The translations under genes and the position numbers were made by a program. From Bactrocera neohumeralis (Eukaryota; Arthropoda; Insecta; Diptera; Tephritidae), in assembly GCF_024586455.1 (NCBI RefSeq), contig NC_065921.1:76212720-76276719 (forward strand): 64,000 nucleotides of DNA, in the 5' to 3' direction. A model generated the notes under the pieces. The model saw nothing but the letters and a program-made list of their open reading frames with translations. It was not told the DNA's origin and did no database searches. The number at the start of each line of letters is the position of its first letter. The stretch's first letter is position 1. Below are positions 34,284 to 45,301 of this stretch, piece by piece.

Positions 34284-34592
34284 CTATGAAAGCTGCCCCG
34301 ACACAATATCAAAATCGTGCTTAGCGACTTTAATGCCAGGGTGAGCAATGAAGATGTCTTTGGCACAATGGTTGGTAAATTCAGCCTCCACGATGAAACA
34401 TTCCCAAATGGCTTGAGGCTGATTGACTTCGATGGGGCCCGAAATATGGTTATCTGTAGTACTAGATTCCATTATAAGAAAATTCAGCAAGCTACTTGGC
34501 TGTCTCCGGTTTGAAAAGCCACCAACCAGATCAATCTTGTTGTGATAGACGGAAGACACGATTCCAGTGTTTTTGATGTGCGTACGGCTCAA
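34284..34592 (+). pseudogene. APE-type endonuclease fragment of RTE-like copy 4
   Basis: The frame from about 34317 reads LSDFNARVSNEDVFGTMVGK, then FSLHDETFPNGLRLIDFDGA, then NMVICSTRFHYKKIQQATWL, then stops. The DFNA motif is the late catalytic block of APE endonucleases, which nick target DNA to prime reverse transcription. The N-terminal half of the nuclease, with its catalytic glutamate, is missing. It is the best endonuclease sequence in the window. Confidence 0.8.
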
Positions 34593-34639
34593 GGTCTTAA
34601 CGGACCACTATCTGTGTTGCAGCCAAGATACGCACCCGC

Positions 34640-35090
34640 CAACAAACACAAGGAATGTTCGACATGTTCAACAGACAGCCGAATGATTTTCTACTCGTCC
34701 TGCTGTTGTGTTCTCAGAGAGCACTCGTCAGCAACTCGGTATAAGGGAACTGTGGGACTATATTTGAAGCTCCTTACGTGCAGCTGCAAACAAAACTATT
34801 ATTTTCCGGAAAAGGCAAAAGAACAACTGGTACGATGAGTGGTGCCTTGTCGCAGTGGAAAGAGAAAAGGACAACCCATCTTTCAACGTTACAATCAACC
34901 ATAAAGGGTGTGGAATGTGATAGACACCGAGCTGAAGAGGTGAAGCGAGACGCATTTGCAGACAAAATCAGTCAGAGGCCGAAATGCGTGAGAACGAAGA
35001 GCTTCTCCAGTCTGATGGATGGCAGTGAAAGCATAACACCAGGAGAAGTCGAACCCTATTACCCAATCGATGACGATTGAGCAGACGTCC
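34640..35090 (+). pseudogene. Linker between endonuclease and RT, RTE-like copy 4
   Basis: Charged text such as CDRHRAEEVKRDAFADKI near 34915-34970 and SLMDGSESITPGEVEPYYPI near 35010-35070 corresponds to the linker of copy 2. It is broken by frameshifts and has no known domain. Confidence 0.6.
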
Positions 35091-35850
35091 TATAACCTAA
35101 CCATGAAGAAGTTCGAATAGCGCCGGAAACCAATAAATTGCCGGCTGAGCTACTCAAACATGGCGGCGAAGAACTGATAAGGAGCATGCATCAGCTTCTT
35201 TGTTGAATATGCTGGGACGAAAGCATGCCCAAGGATTGGAAGTTAAGTGTGCTCTGCCCAAACCACAAAAAGGGAGACCCGGAAATAAATAAATAAATCT
35301 ACGCCACCTCTCTGAGCCTTTTGATACCGCGCCTTTAATTCTGCTTTCCCTAGACTAGATACGGAAACAAGGTTCTGGCAGTGAAGGAGGGTTAGACAAA
35401 GTATCTCATGTCATCAAACAAACAGTCGTCGCACTCGCGACTAAGCTCCCACATCACTGTTGACAGTCATAACTTCAAAGTCGTAGTTAATTTCGTCTAT
35501 CTTGGAACCAACAACAATAGCAACAACAATAGGCAAGTAGGCAAATGAGCAGTAAAGTCATCTCTCGACGAACAAAGACCAAGTCCTACATGTTACTCAT
35601 CATCCCCGTCCTGTGAGATAAACGGCGACATTGATATGTTATATTATAAGTCATGTTCTCCGAATGGAAGAGAACACTTCAGCATTGAAGGTTTTAGATT
35701 CAGTACCTGCCGAGGGAAACAGAGAAAGAAGACCTCCACTCCGTTAGCGAGGTCCGGTCAGAATTGTTCACTCTACAAAAGTGCCCAGTGCAACAAAGTG
35801 CAACAAAGTCGTAGCTCACACCGGCATTCGCATTTTTTTGTATACATCTC

Positions 35851-37139
35851 GTAAAGGACAGGAGCTATAGAAAAAATGTTTACGACAAATTTGTAGGAAA
35901 TTTTATTTTCTGTAAAGAAAGTTCGAGGTCAAAATCGCTATCATTTATACTTCTCGAGATATTCGGCTTTTTAGGGCTTTTAGAATTTTTATACTAGATG
36001 GTATGTAAAAAAGATAAAAACTCACGATTGTAGTGTATTTTCTATGGAAAATTTTTACAGGCCTTGGTCCAGTTCTTAATGTTAATATTAAAGGTTAAAA
36101 TGTTCAGGGAATTTTTTGTTAGGGTATTTCCAAGGATATTTCGTGACGGGACACACTTTCTATTCCAAGTATATATGAAGCACTGCACGATTGAAATGAA
36201 GCAAATACGCGAAAGAAACACCAAAAGTAAGCAGCTAGAAGGCATCAAGCGACAACAACAAGCAATGAATAAAAACAATGTCAGCAGCAATAACAAGAAA
36301 AATGTTTGCACAACAGCAACAAAAAACACACTGCAGTGAATGCCAACGTGTAAGTTGTTGTTGCACAGCTTCTGCTCAGCAACGCAAGTGCGGCGCTGTG
36401 GCGCTTACAAATTCCTGCATTTGACACACACATTTGCCAGGCTGTTGAACAAATTACACATCAACACACATGCAAATAAGTATTTTTTCCAGTGTATGTG
36501 TGCGTGAAGAACGTACTTGTAGATTTTCCATTAGCTCTCTTACATATGGCACACACACACACGAGCATTTAAGCAAGCATGTAAATTGTAGCGCAGCTCA
36601 AGTATTGTCGTTGTTGTTTTGATATTTACTTGCATAAATATTTACACACACACACTTGCAAGCAAATATGCCAATGAGGAGCAACGACGACCGAAGCAAC
36701 ATCAAACAATACAATATCACAAGCAGTCACAGCAATAATAAGAACAACAAAAAGTGTGTAAAAGAGTGTAAGTATTTTAGTGGCAATAAATTTTAAGTTG
36801 CCGGGTAGATGCTTGTATGTAAGTGTGCACTTGTCCGTGTGTGCGCTGAAAATTCAGAAGATGTTGAGACTTAGTAACGCGCAAGTGCTATGCCAAGGAA
36901 AATGCCTTGCAATAGTTTTAAAGATACTCTTTTTTTTGCCGAAATATTTTGGAGAGTTCGGGTAAAAGCAATTTATATATAGATATGCCATTAATTATAC
37001 ATACATATATGTATATATATACATATATATATATATATATAAATATTGCACGTATTGAAAATTCCTTGACTTAACACAGGGAAAACTGTGTCTTTGTTGA
37101 AAATGTAGCTTCCTCCTTCGACTTAGTATCGATGTATAG
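35851..37139. other. Unique non-coding DNA with microsatellites
   Basis: Holds CAACAACAA tracts near 36252, CA tracts near 36548 and 36646, and an AT tract at about 37000-37045. No coding signal. Confidence 0.5.
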
Positions 37140-38380
37140 TAATGGCACATAGAAGACGGTTGAATATAATTTTTTTGCCACTTTCGGATGAGTGTACCCT
37201 CTAAACGTGAATGGAGAAGAGCTTTAGTAGGGGAGGATGATGCAATATCTATACATACCGACAGGTCCATTTTGTACCGTAGTTTAGAGACGGGTATATA
37301 TTTCAATGATCTCGAAATCTTACTCTCTAGTCGACTACCGAACTCAGCCAGTCTTTTCAAAGCTAAAGTACTAGGTATAGAGAAGGCCTGTAGAGTTCTA
37401 TTGCATAACTATGGGAGGATACAGAAAGCAATCATATACGTGATTAGACAAGCGGCTCTGCTGACCTTGTCGACGCCACTATTAATTTCAGCGTGGTCAA
37501 CAATTTCAAGAAAGCTTTAAGCTCACTGACGGGTCAACTCCATTTGTCCATAATTTGGACAACCGGTCACAGTAGCATTTTCAGCAATAAAAAAACGGAC
37601 GAGTTGGCCAAGCTAGGAACTTCTTTAGACGGCTGTTGTAGAAATTGGGATACCTGTGCGACACCGGTTCAATAGTATGAAGATTTGCCGTATTCAAACA
37701 TGGCATTCTGATCTGGTTGAAATCTTTTTTCAACCTGTGCGTGAGTTCCTTAGAATAAGCGAAGTAGAATTTTTGTGTTGCCGTAGAAAACTTCCTATAA
37801 ACAAAGGCCTTAAATCAGGCATTACCAGTTAGAAGTTATCCGCAACGGGCATAGCGACACAGTGGGGGATTTGGCAACCCCACTATATGATCCCACTTCT
37901 CAACGAAAGGAAAGGAAACGAAAGTTAAAGGTATAGAAAAAGATGGTTGGCGTAAAGGTAATTTAGCTGCTCGTAAGACCTTAAGCAAGAAAGGAACGAT
38001 TTGGTATGGGGATATAATGTCAGAGTTAAGCATAAGGCAGTTTTTAAAGTCAGCTTATTGGAAAACCGCAGAGCTAGCCTCTAATATATTAGCAGACAAC
38101 TATAGACTGAAGATCTACGATCTACTTAGACAGCCAGGCAGCAATCAAGGCAGAAATATCGGTTCGGATATCGGTCAAAACGGCCTTGGGAAATAGAGCA
38201 GCAATGGAGAGTATCTCCAGTAATAAGCGACTTCCACTTCTTCTGGGCTCCAGGTCATAAGGGAGTCATTGGCAGAGGAGACAGCCAAGAATGGTGTGCG
38301 GCTATCATCTGTTAACGTGGCTCACATTGGTAAATCTTCGGTAAGAAGATCCTTGGTCCTAGCATCAGTTAGGTTAGCTT
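37140..38380 (+). pseudogene. RNase H-type non-LTR retrotransposon tail relic(s)
   Basis: First segment: IHTDRSILYRSLETGIYFND near 37245-37310 (the YTDGSK aspartate region), SSRLPNSASLFKAKVLGIEK near 37325-37385 (E of the core now K), then LSIIWTTGHSSIFSNKKTDE with LAKLGTSLDG near 37545-37635 (the PGHS..GNE.ADELA block). Second segment near 38225-38345: FFWAPGHKGV then AEETAKNGVRLSSVNVAHIG, apparently a second RNase H tail. Stops and shifts throughout. The two similar tails within 700 bp mean either two insertions or a duplication. Confidence 0.75.
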
Positions 38381-40199
38381 AGTCTGGTAGGCTCGTAAGC
38401 CACGCATTTCCCAGTTTTGGTCCTTAGTGTTACCTTATGAAGTGACGTAGTAATTTCAATAGGCTCGGCGTCACTTTCGATATCTCTTTCAGCGTTTTAT
38501 ACCTAAGGCTCACCAAATATTTGAAGCCAAGTCTATAAGAGATACTCCACTGTTTCCCTGGTGCCTTATTCTAGACACCAGACCAGTCAGTACTTATACC
38601 AATGAGGTTCCTACGGACTCTTCAATCAGGAGTGAGCAGAGATTTTGTGTATTTTTGATCAACCGCTTTGCACATGACTTTTGCAGCTTTGCAGGGCATT
38701 CCATTGAATTTCAACCTTGGCATTTCTCTTGTCTAGAACGTCCTAGATCTAGCATTATAGAAAAAGGAAGAAAAATAAATAAAAGAAGTAAATGAAAGTT
38801 AAGGAGGTAATACCAAGAAAAGGAATAATCTTATTCTTTTTTTTGACATTTTTCTTTAATATTTCCTAATTTTTTTTTTAATTTTTCAAAGCGTATCTTC
38901 ACCGAATATCTCTGTAGACCGTCAATCACAGCGCTGAGTTCAATTATATCAAATTAAATTGCATTTACGCTGTGAATTTGCTTTAACGAAATATTTGTTT
39001 CCATTTGTTCATTCGCTTTTTTACTAAACCTTTTCAGTTTCGTTTTCATGCAGCTTTCTTTGCTTGTTTATCCTGCTCTTCAGGCAATTCAAAAGCATAT
39101 GTGTGTACCCGTATACATATGTATGCGTGTGTGCATGTTTATGCGCTTAATCTAATAGCAAAACATTTAAATCAACAAAAATGAAATTGTTTCAAATTTA
39201 ATTAAAACATAAATACAACGCTTTCCAAGAGAGAATCGGAGCTAATACTTTTACGAATGGTTAGTTGATGGAGCTTTCAAAAGCACACACACTGGTCGGT
39301 GGATTAAGTAGCGCAAATATCACGATGTAGTAGACTGAAGTAATGAAATGATTTCAGAACTAGTTATAATTTGCGCCAATTTGGACCAATTCGGCGGCAA
39401 TGAAGTCTCTACTAAAAGCACTAAGCAAAGAAAGGAAACAAGAGCAACACAATTTACACGAATTTGGTACGAAAATAATTTTTTTGCTGAGTTTTCATGA
39501 CATTCGGGTCCACATAACCGAAACATACCCACTTTTATATACGATCGAAGAGAGTAGACTTCATAGAATTCTCAAAAATTAATTTTTTTGTTTTACTACA
39601 CAACAGAAACAACAATTTGCTATCCTAATAGAGGCCTTTTTCACGTTTTTGCTCACCACACTTAAAGTGGAAAAAAAGGCTTAACAATTTTAATAAAAGA
39701 GACAATATTGTACGAAGTCATTAATTTTCCAAAATACGAGAGTATCTCATGACCATATCATACCCAATTAGGAAAAAATACATCTTTCCGCCCTGTGAAA
39801 CTGAAAAAGCAATAAAACTTCAGCTCCGAGGAATAAACAATACACTCGATCATCCATTTTTCCAGAATGATGGGTTATGTAGAAGCCAGCATCAAAACTC
39901 TCAGTGATCGCTCAGTGAAGTTTGATATTCTTGACAGTTATGTACCGTACTAGATCGATATAACCTAAGCGGAGCTGAAATTATATCATATCTAAAACTA
40001 TTGAGACTGTCCATAATGATGAGGAAGCCCAGATTAAATCAAATAACACTTAGTTTGGTGGCCGCAAATATTTCGTACTGACTTATTGGACTTTCTAGAC
40101 CTAACTTTCTAATTGGATCTTCTTACTTTTTACGCATTTTCTTCTTTACATTTTTAAGAACCACCAACGGAAGAGATCTTCACTAACTTAACTCGCTTG
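38381..40199. other. Unassigned DNA, partly repeat-like
   Basis: The stretch at about 38365-38760 (GTTAGGTTAGCTTAGTCTGG, AGGCTCACCAAATATTTG, GTTTCCCTGGTGCCTTATTC) has the feel of a moderately conserved non-coding dispersed repeat but was not identified. The rest is AT-rich DNA without signal. Confidence 0.35.
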
Positions 40200-41495
40200 A
40201 AAGACAATACCAGTTTCAGATTTCCTGACTCCTGTAGCATTATTCAAGCCGAATTTCAAAATAGCATTTGGTCTACTGCTTCGGAGTGTAGCCTCCTCTA
40301 GGCATGTGAGTAGAGCCAAAATATGAGCCTTGAACTCACTGACCGTGCGCTCGAGTCTATTTAAGGAACGTCTTATCTCACTATCAACGGCATTGAATTA
40401 CTTCTGGATAAGACTAGTTTGGGTATCAAGCTATAGCGGAATTGCAGGCAACTGCAAAGTTGATGAGTTGGCAAGGAAGAGCACCACAGCATCGCTGTTG
40501 TTGGAAAAGAAACGGGAATCTCCGTTGCACTCCTGCGAATTACTAATGAATAACTGGACCTAGCGAGACCTTAGTGATGAACAACTATGAGTCGAAAAAT
40601 CCTTCTGACAAAATTTGAGCATGTAGAGGTTTTACCCTTCAGCAAGGCCAGACTTTCCGCAATTTTAGGTGGGATGTGGTGATGAGTTGGCAAGAAAAAA
40701 CACGTCAGTCTCACAGTTGTTGAAGGAGGTATGGGTAAGACCTACAGAGCCTTTTTGCGGATTACTATAGGACAGCTGGGACAGATGGAAACTTCATGAA
40801 CGATAGCCAATCTCTCGATAGCTTTGCGGTCATAAGGTACTTAAGGCCTAATAGACTAGAAGTTTGCGCCCGCCGCAAGGCAGAGTTTGCCGCCATTGTT
40901 GAGGTTATGTTTGGATAAGGATAGTTTGGTTATCAGCTCATAGCGGACTTCCAGGCAACAGCACAGCTGATGAGTTAACAAAGAATGGTATCTTAATCTC
41001 GCCGTTATTGGAGCGGGTACTGGTCGGATCTCCGCTGCCCTGTTGCGGAATACTAATGGATAGCTATGAAACTTTGTGTACAATACCCAATGTAAATCTG
41101 TAGAGCTTTTCGCCCGCAGCAAGATAATGGTTTCCGCTGTTTTTGGGGTTATAATTGTTCCTTTTCTTTTGGTGGTCATAGATTTAGGCTAAAAATCTTA
41201 CCGCCTATATCAGAGCTGAATAAAATAAGGCGAGGTAGAAATACATGTTATCAATAATTGCTTGTTAATTGTCTCGCATCTGTGATATCAAGGTTAAAGC
41301 AGCTTGGATCCCACAACTTTCAACAAACACTCGAGCTCGCGGGAAAAAAGTAAACGCCTAAGCGAATTTGTAATGTCAATAAGGTGCTTTATTGACTTAA
41401 AATATATGACTTGCAGCTCTTTTGACTTTCCAAAATACTGATCTTTATCAGTCCAATCCCCTCTTAGAATCAGCCTCCTAACCTAACTTAATTAA
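40200..41495 (+). pseudogene. RNase H-type non-LTR tail with RNase H segment in three tandem copies
   Basis: It starts with SIIQAEFQ near 40240 (core glutamate region) and LNSLTVRSSLFKERL near 40335. It then has LVWVSSYSGIAGNCKVDELA near 40415-40475. The segment carrying DELA..(T)..S.LLE and a C..LL...W ending recurs: GATGAGTTG boxes at 40462, 40681 and 40969 (offsets 219 and 288 bp), and their closing TGCGGATTACTA-like text at about 40537, 40753 and 41042 (offsets 216 and 289). C-terminal text KQLGSHNFQQTLELAGKK follows near 41290-41345. A CCTAACCTAACTTAATTAA tail lies at about 41477. No frame is intact. Confidence 0.75.
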
Positions 41496-42739
41496 AAGAT
41501 TTGAGTTTTTAAGATCCATTAACATGTGCTAGTGATCCACACTAAACAAAAGGAAAGAACAAAGTTCAGTTTACCGTTATGTCTTATAGATTCTATATCT
41601 TATCTAAGCTATTATAATTTTCCACCGTAAAAATATGAAAAAATAATTTTTTTTATGACCAATATTGTTCTCAGAATGGTCAAAGAAAAGCGAAACTCTG
41701 AACTAGTCTATTATCTTGTTGTCTATGAAGCCACTGCTAACGGTATATATTTATGCAAGTATAGTAGTGCGAAAACAAATTGCTGAGCAAGCAAGCACAC
41801 GGTGGAACGTGTCGATTGCCCTGTGGCTAATTTGGGTTTCCTCTATCCAGAGCATATACATTCACCTATTTGCATTCGAAAGTGAACCCATTGCACCATT
41901 CAAACATACAAGTATATACATGTACAGTTATATATTTGATTGTATGTAGCTACATAAGCAACTGCAAAGTATTGCGTTGCATATACACAATTCTGTAGTG
42001 AACATTTAGTGCATAAACTTTGCCAATTACAGTCTGTGAATGTCCTTTTATCCTCTTTGTATTGCAACGGTATTTTATGCACACGTAAATTGAAACTGAA
42101 AACCGCAGTCACAAAGCATTTTGCTAGTTGCGTAACTGCCTTTCACTTTCGTAAATATGTTTTTGGTTAAATTTAATATTTACCGTTTATTTTGTTGTTT
42201 CATTCGCAATTTTATTTCTAGCCCAGTGAAGAAATATTAAAACCTGGAATTTGGAATAAAAATATAGATGCTTCTATGCTACTCTCTCTCTCTCTTGAGA
42301 CACTCTTTTCTCACAGAAAAAAAAAAATGTAAATGCGACAATTAAAGTTGTCTCGCTTTGACATAACTTACTAAATACTATATAACGGTAAATTGAGCAT
42401 AAAAGTTTCACAATATTCAGTATATGATATTAAGTTAGGTTAGATTATATGGGTGATCCCAAGAGAGGAATGCCCTTGGAAAGCACATGATTTCTGTTTG
42501 ATTTACATTGTGCCAGAAGGATTTTGCGTCCGACCGTCAAGCCCAACTGCCCAATAGTAACTCACAAGAGTGCAGCGGTGGTCCGTTTCCATTTGTTAAT
42601 TTCCATATATGAGCCAAGCTTTTATCAAATACGGTGCTAACTAATATTAGAAGCAGTTCTGATATAACTGATCCACTGACTGCCACTAACGTTAATTTGC
42701 TGAGTATAAGCCTTCGCCAAAAAGGCTTTTAGAAACCTT
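41496..42739. other. Unique non-coding DNA
   Basis: A CT tract lies near 42283-42297. No coding or element signal was seen. Confidence 0.45.
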
Positions 42740-43467
42740 ACAGGGTCCGACACTCGAAGTGTAACCAACTTCAGACCGTTCGCACAGCTGTCGCACTGGA
42801 ATCAGCTGTTTATAAATTTGCTGAATGATAGTTCGTAGTTATCGGTTGGCCACCAGGAGGCAGCATCCGCCACAAATAATGGTTTGGGCGGCTGTCACCG
42901 CAGATGGGCGCTCTCCAATTGCTTTCATCGAGCCTGGCGTCAAAGTAAATGCGACATATTATCGGGAAAGTGTTCTGGAGGCTGCTTTGCAGCTGTGGGC
43001 TAACAAACATTTCGGTCGCAAACTATGGACGTTTCAACAAGACTCAGCACCGTCTCACAAAGCGCGAGTGAACCAAGAATGGCTGAAAAACAAAGTTCCG
43101 AACTTCATTACGACCACACAATGGCTCTCGAATTCACCAGATGTGAATCCAATGGATTATTCTCTCTGGGCCATTTTGGAGAGCAAGATCCGAAGTAAAA
43201 AATACACCAGTCTCGAGATGCTGAAGAAAGCCATTGTCCGTGAGTGGGCCAAAATACCGGCAAGTCACATTCGGGCAGCTTGCGATTCGTTTTTTGACCG
43301 TCTCAAGGCCATTGTTAAGGCAAAAGGTGGTCATATCAAGCAAAAGTGAATTGGTCCTGAATTTATGATTATTTTCACACACTTGCACTTTATAATAAAT
43401 AAAAATAATTTTCCAAACCGAATTTATGCCTTTTTTAATTGGTTACACTTCGAGTGCAGGACCCTGT
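42740..43467 (+). mobile_element. DD37D (maT-like) Tc1/mariner transposon, non-autonomous copy A
   Basis: Left terminal repeat ACAGGGTCCGACACTCGAAG then TGTAACCAA at 42740-42768; right terminal repeat, its inverted complement with one or two differences, at 43439-43467. Total about 728 bp, roughly half a full element. It has an 85 bp 5' UTR and then only the second half of the transposase. It is the best preserved of four copies in the window and the reference for the family. Confidence 0.93.
42825..43349 (+). CDS. DD37D transposase, C-terminal half (open frame, no N-terminal domain)
   Basis: An uninterrupted frame of 174 codons from ATG 42825. It begins MIVRSYRLATRRQHPPQIMV and continues WAAVTADGRSPIAFIEPGVK. 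The second catalytic aspartate is in FQQDSAPSHK (codon 43041). The third is in NPMDYSL (codon 43155). Exactly 37 residues separate them, the spacing that defines the DD37D (maT) clade, against 34 in mariners. It ends CDSFFDRLKAIVKAKGGHIK. The first catalytic aspartate and the DNA-binding domains would lie upstream and are absent, so no active transposase can be made. The open frame may reflect recent copying rather than function. Confidence 0.85.
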   Translation: MIVRSYRLATRRQHPPQIMVWAAVTADGRSPIAFIEPGVKVNATYYRESVLEAALQLWANKHFGRKLWTFQQDSAPSHKARVNQEWLKNKVPNFITTTQWLSNSPDVNPMDYSLWAILESKIRSKKYTSLEMLKKAIVREWAKIPASHIRAACDSFFDRLKAIVKAKGGHIKQK

Positions 43468-43749
43468 GGTACCTGCTGCTTCTTTCATCTAACAAACGAT
43501 ATACGATGAGATTATTCTATAAGTTTGAAATGGAGTTATGTCAGTAATGTATGAGTTATGCTTAAAGCAGCAATCTATCACGGATTTTTCTCGAATATTA
43601 GATGCGATGCTACAAATTATTATGCGTGGTGCGCAATACCGATTTCTTATGCCGAAAGCAACCCACCACAAAAATGGAAGGCCCCATTGATCATCCAATA
43701 GAAGTCTTTTCTATCCCTTTGAATACCCGTCTGTTTTTCTTACTGATTT
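43468..43749. other. Unassigned DNA
   Basis: No signal was recognised between the transposon and the next retroelement relic. Confidence 0.35.
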
Positions 43750-44480
43750 TGCGACCCTTCTAGCTAGCGGAGTATTTCGGTTACTTCAAGGCAGAAATCG
43801 TTGCGATTAGGAAAGCTACCGAGGTAGCTAACCACGCAGGAAACCAAAGGAAATATTTCAATATATACATCTATAGTCAAGCGGCAATTAAAGTAGTAAT
43901 CTCACATCGCATCACATCAGAGACATTCTCTTAGAAGCAGGAATGCAGTAGATATAGTGGCTGCATATGTAGGCCACTAGGACGTCCCGGAAAACGAAGT
44001 AATTAGTGAGATATCCAAAAGGCCATCCGCTTCACTATCGAAACAGTTCAGAAAAGACGCAAGTCTCTAAAAACGATATACTATATAATGAAATTTCCGA
44101 AAGAGTTGACGTACGGATCAAGGTGAAATGGAAAGCCTTAGGCTGCTGCATGACAGACCTGAGCTGTTCACACTCAAGGTCTCAAAAAGACTACAGGAGG
44201 GTTGTTGACATAGTCACAGGTCACAACTTACTGGCATTATATGCGAGCCATATTTGCATTATTAATCATGAGGCATGTTGAAAGTGCAAGAAAGAAGGCA
44301 TTACAGAGACGCTGTAACCACTCCTCATCTTATTTCTGGCTTTATCTGGAAAACAGCTGTCTAGGCGCTTCGCAGTTGAAGGGACTGGATAAAGTATCTG
44401 AATCTCTAATATAATTTTCAAAAGGCGTTAGCTTCAACTAATATTAATGTTGATTCTTTATCTGGCATTAACTTAACCCA
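43750..44480 (+). pseudogene. RNase H-type non-LTR retrotransposon tail relic
   Basis: It reads EYFGYFKAEIVAIRKATEVA near 43770-43825 (core glutamate in KAE), IYIYSQAAIKVVIS near 43866-43905 (the D.QAAI block), then a C-terminal zinc-finger-like stretch HICIINHEAC and KCKKEGITETL near 44250-44320, then KQLSRRFAVEG near 44350. The tail TTAACTTAACCCAACCTT lies at about 44467. Frames change several times. It is the same tail type as at 12.5, 22.8 and 41.5 kb. Confidence 0.7.
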
Positions 44481-45106
44481 ACCTTCTTATTTTATACTTA
44501 TTTTAAGTCATGAATATTTCGATAATGTCATCTGGAAATTGAAGCTAACCAAAGAAAAATGGGACAGGGATGCCCACCGATTTTAAATATAAATGTTTGT
44601 TTGACCCCAAAAAAAGGTATATCTGTTATCTGTTATACAAAAATTGGGACAAAATAAAAATATTTGTAAAATATGTACGAAAAGTTGAACAAGTATCCAT
44701 TATTAAAAACGGGTTCTTCTAAGAAAATATAGTAAAAAAGTGCTTGGCTCATTTTCTTTAATTCTTATGGCAAACATTTTATTTTAGTATAAACAAGCCT
44801 GCGAAGAATTGTGCTGAGATAGTTTATGCCATACACTTTGTATCCTCAGACAGTAAAGGAACACTGGAAATGAGTGTAGAAAAGATTATGAAAATTGTTG
44901 TTGTTGTTTTTTGACTAACGCTGTAGTATTGATAATTCTTTAATCTATACAAATCAAGGCCAGTTTAGGTTGAGTAAAACTTTTTTTTCAGAATAAAATC
45001 ATATCTATCTGCCTAATGATCGATAGTAAGCTTTCTTAGCCGGACTAAATGCTGGTAATAGATGTGTTTGATTCGCCAAGATTTAGAAAGTAAAAAAAAA
45101 AGTTAT
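44481..45106. other. Unassigned AT-rich DNA
   Basis: TTGTTGTTGTTTTTTG near 44899 is a simple tract; nothing else was recognised. Confidence 0.4.
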
Positions 45107-45301
45107 ACAAGGTGTGTTCCAAAGTAAACAGGACTTTTTGAATCTAGCGCCCCCCTGGTGGCTCCATCTATATGTCGACTGGATAGAATCTGCTATTTTA
45201 TCGATTGTCCAGTGAGAATTTCATGACATTTCATTGATTGTTTGTAGGCCAATTACAATCTTTAGATCAACCATCAAGCCTAACCTATCCTAACCTATTA
45301 T
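45107..45301 (+). mobile_element. Extra mariner 5' end fragment
   Basis: ACAAGGTGTGTTCCAAAGTA then AACAGGACTT and the 5' UTR (CCCCCTGGTGGCTCCATCTA, TATGTCGACTGG, ATTTCATGACATTTCATTGA) repeat the start of the element that follows at 45302. From about 45245 it changes to foreign text ending in GCCTAACCTATCCTAACCTA. It is either a second truncated insertion or a partial duplication. Confidence 0.8.

Larger units (their letters stand above)
33880..35850 (+). mobile_element. RTE-like non-LTR retrotransposon, decayed copy 4 with 5' region
   Basis: It keeps parts of every region but with large deletions. The 5' leader is at 33890-34190 (AAGGCGAATCATCCCTACCC, GCTGGGTTTGGGACCCGCAA). The endonuclease is at 34310-34600, the linker at about 34640-35090, the pre-RT region at about 35140-35280 (MPKDWKLSVLCP). 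A deletion of most of the RT fuses 35290 to a piece near 35320-35460 (ending at the KQSSH block). The C-terminal start is near 35560 (SRRTKTKSYMLLIIPVL). The AAGAAG tail is not clearly preserved. It shows that the family has an ORF-less or short-ORF leader before the endonuclease. Confidence 0.82.
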
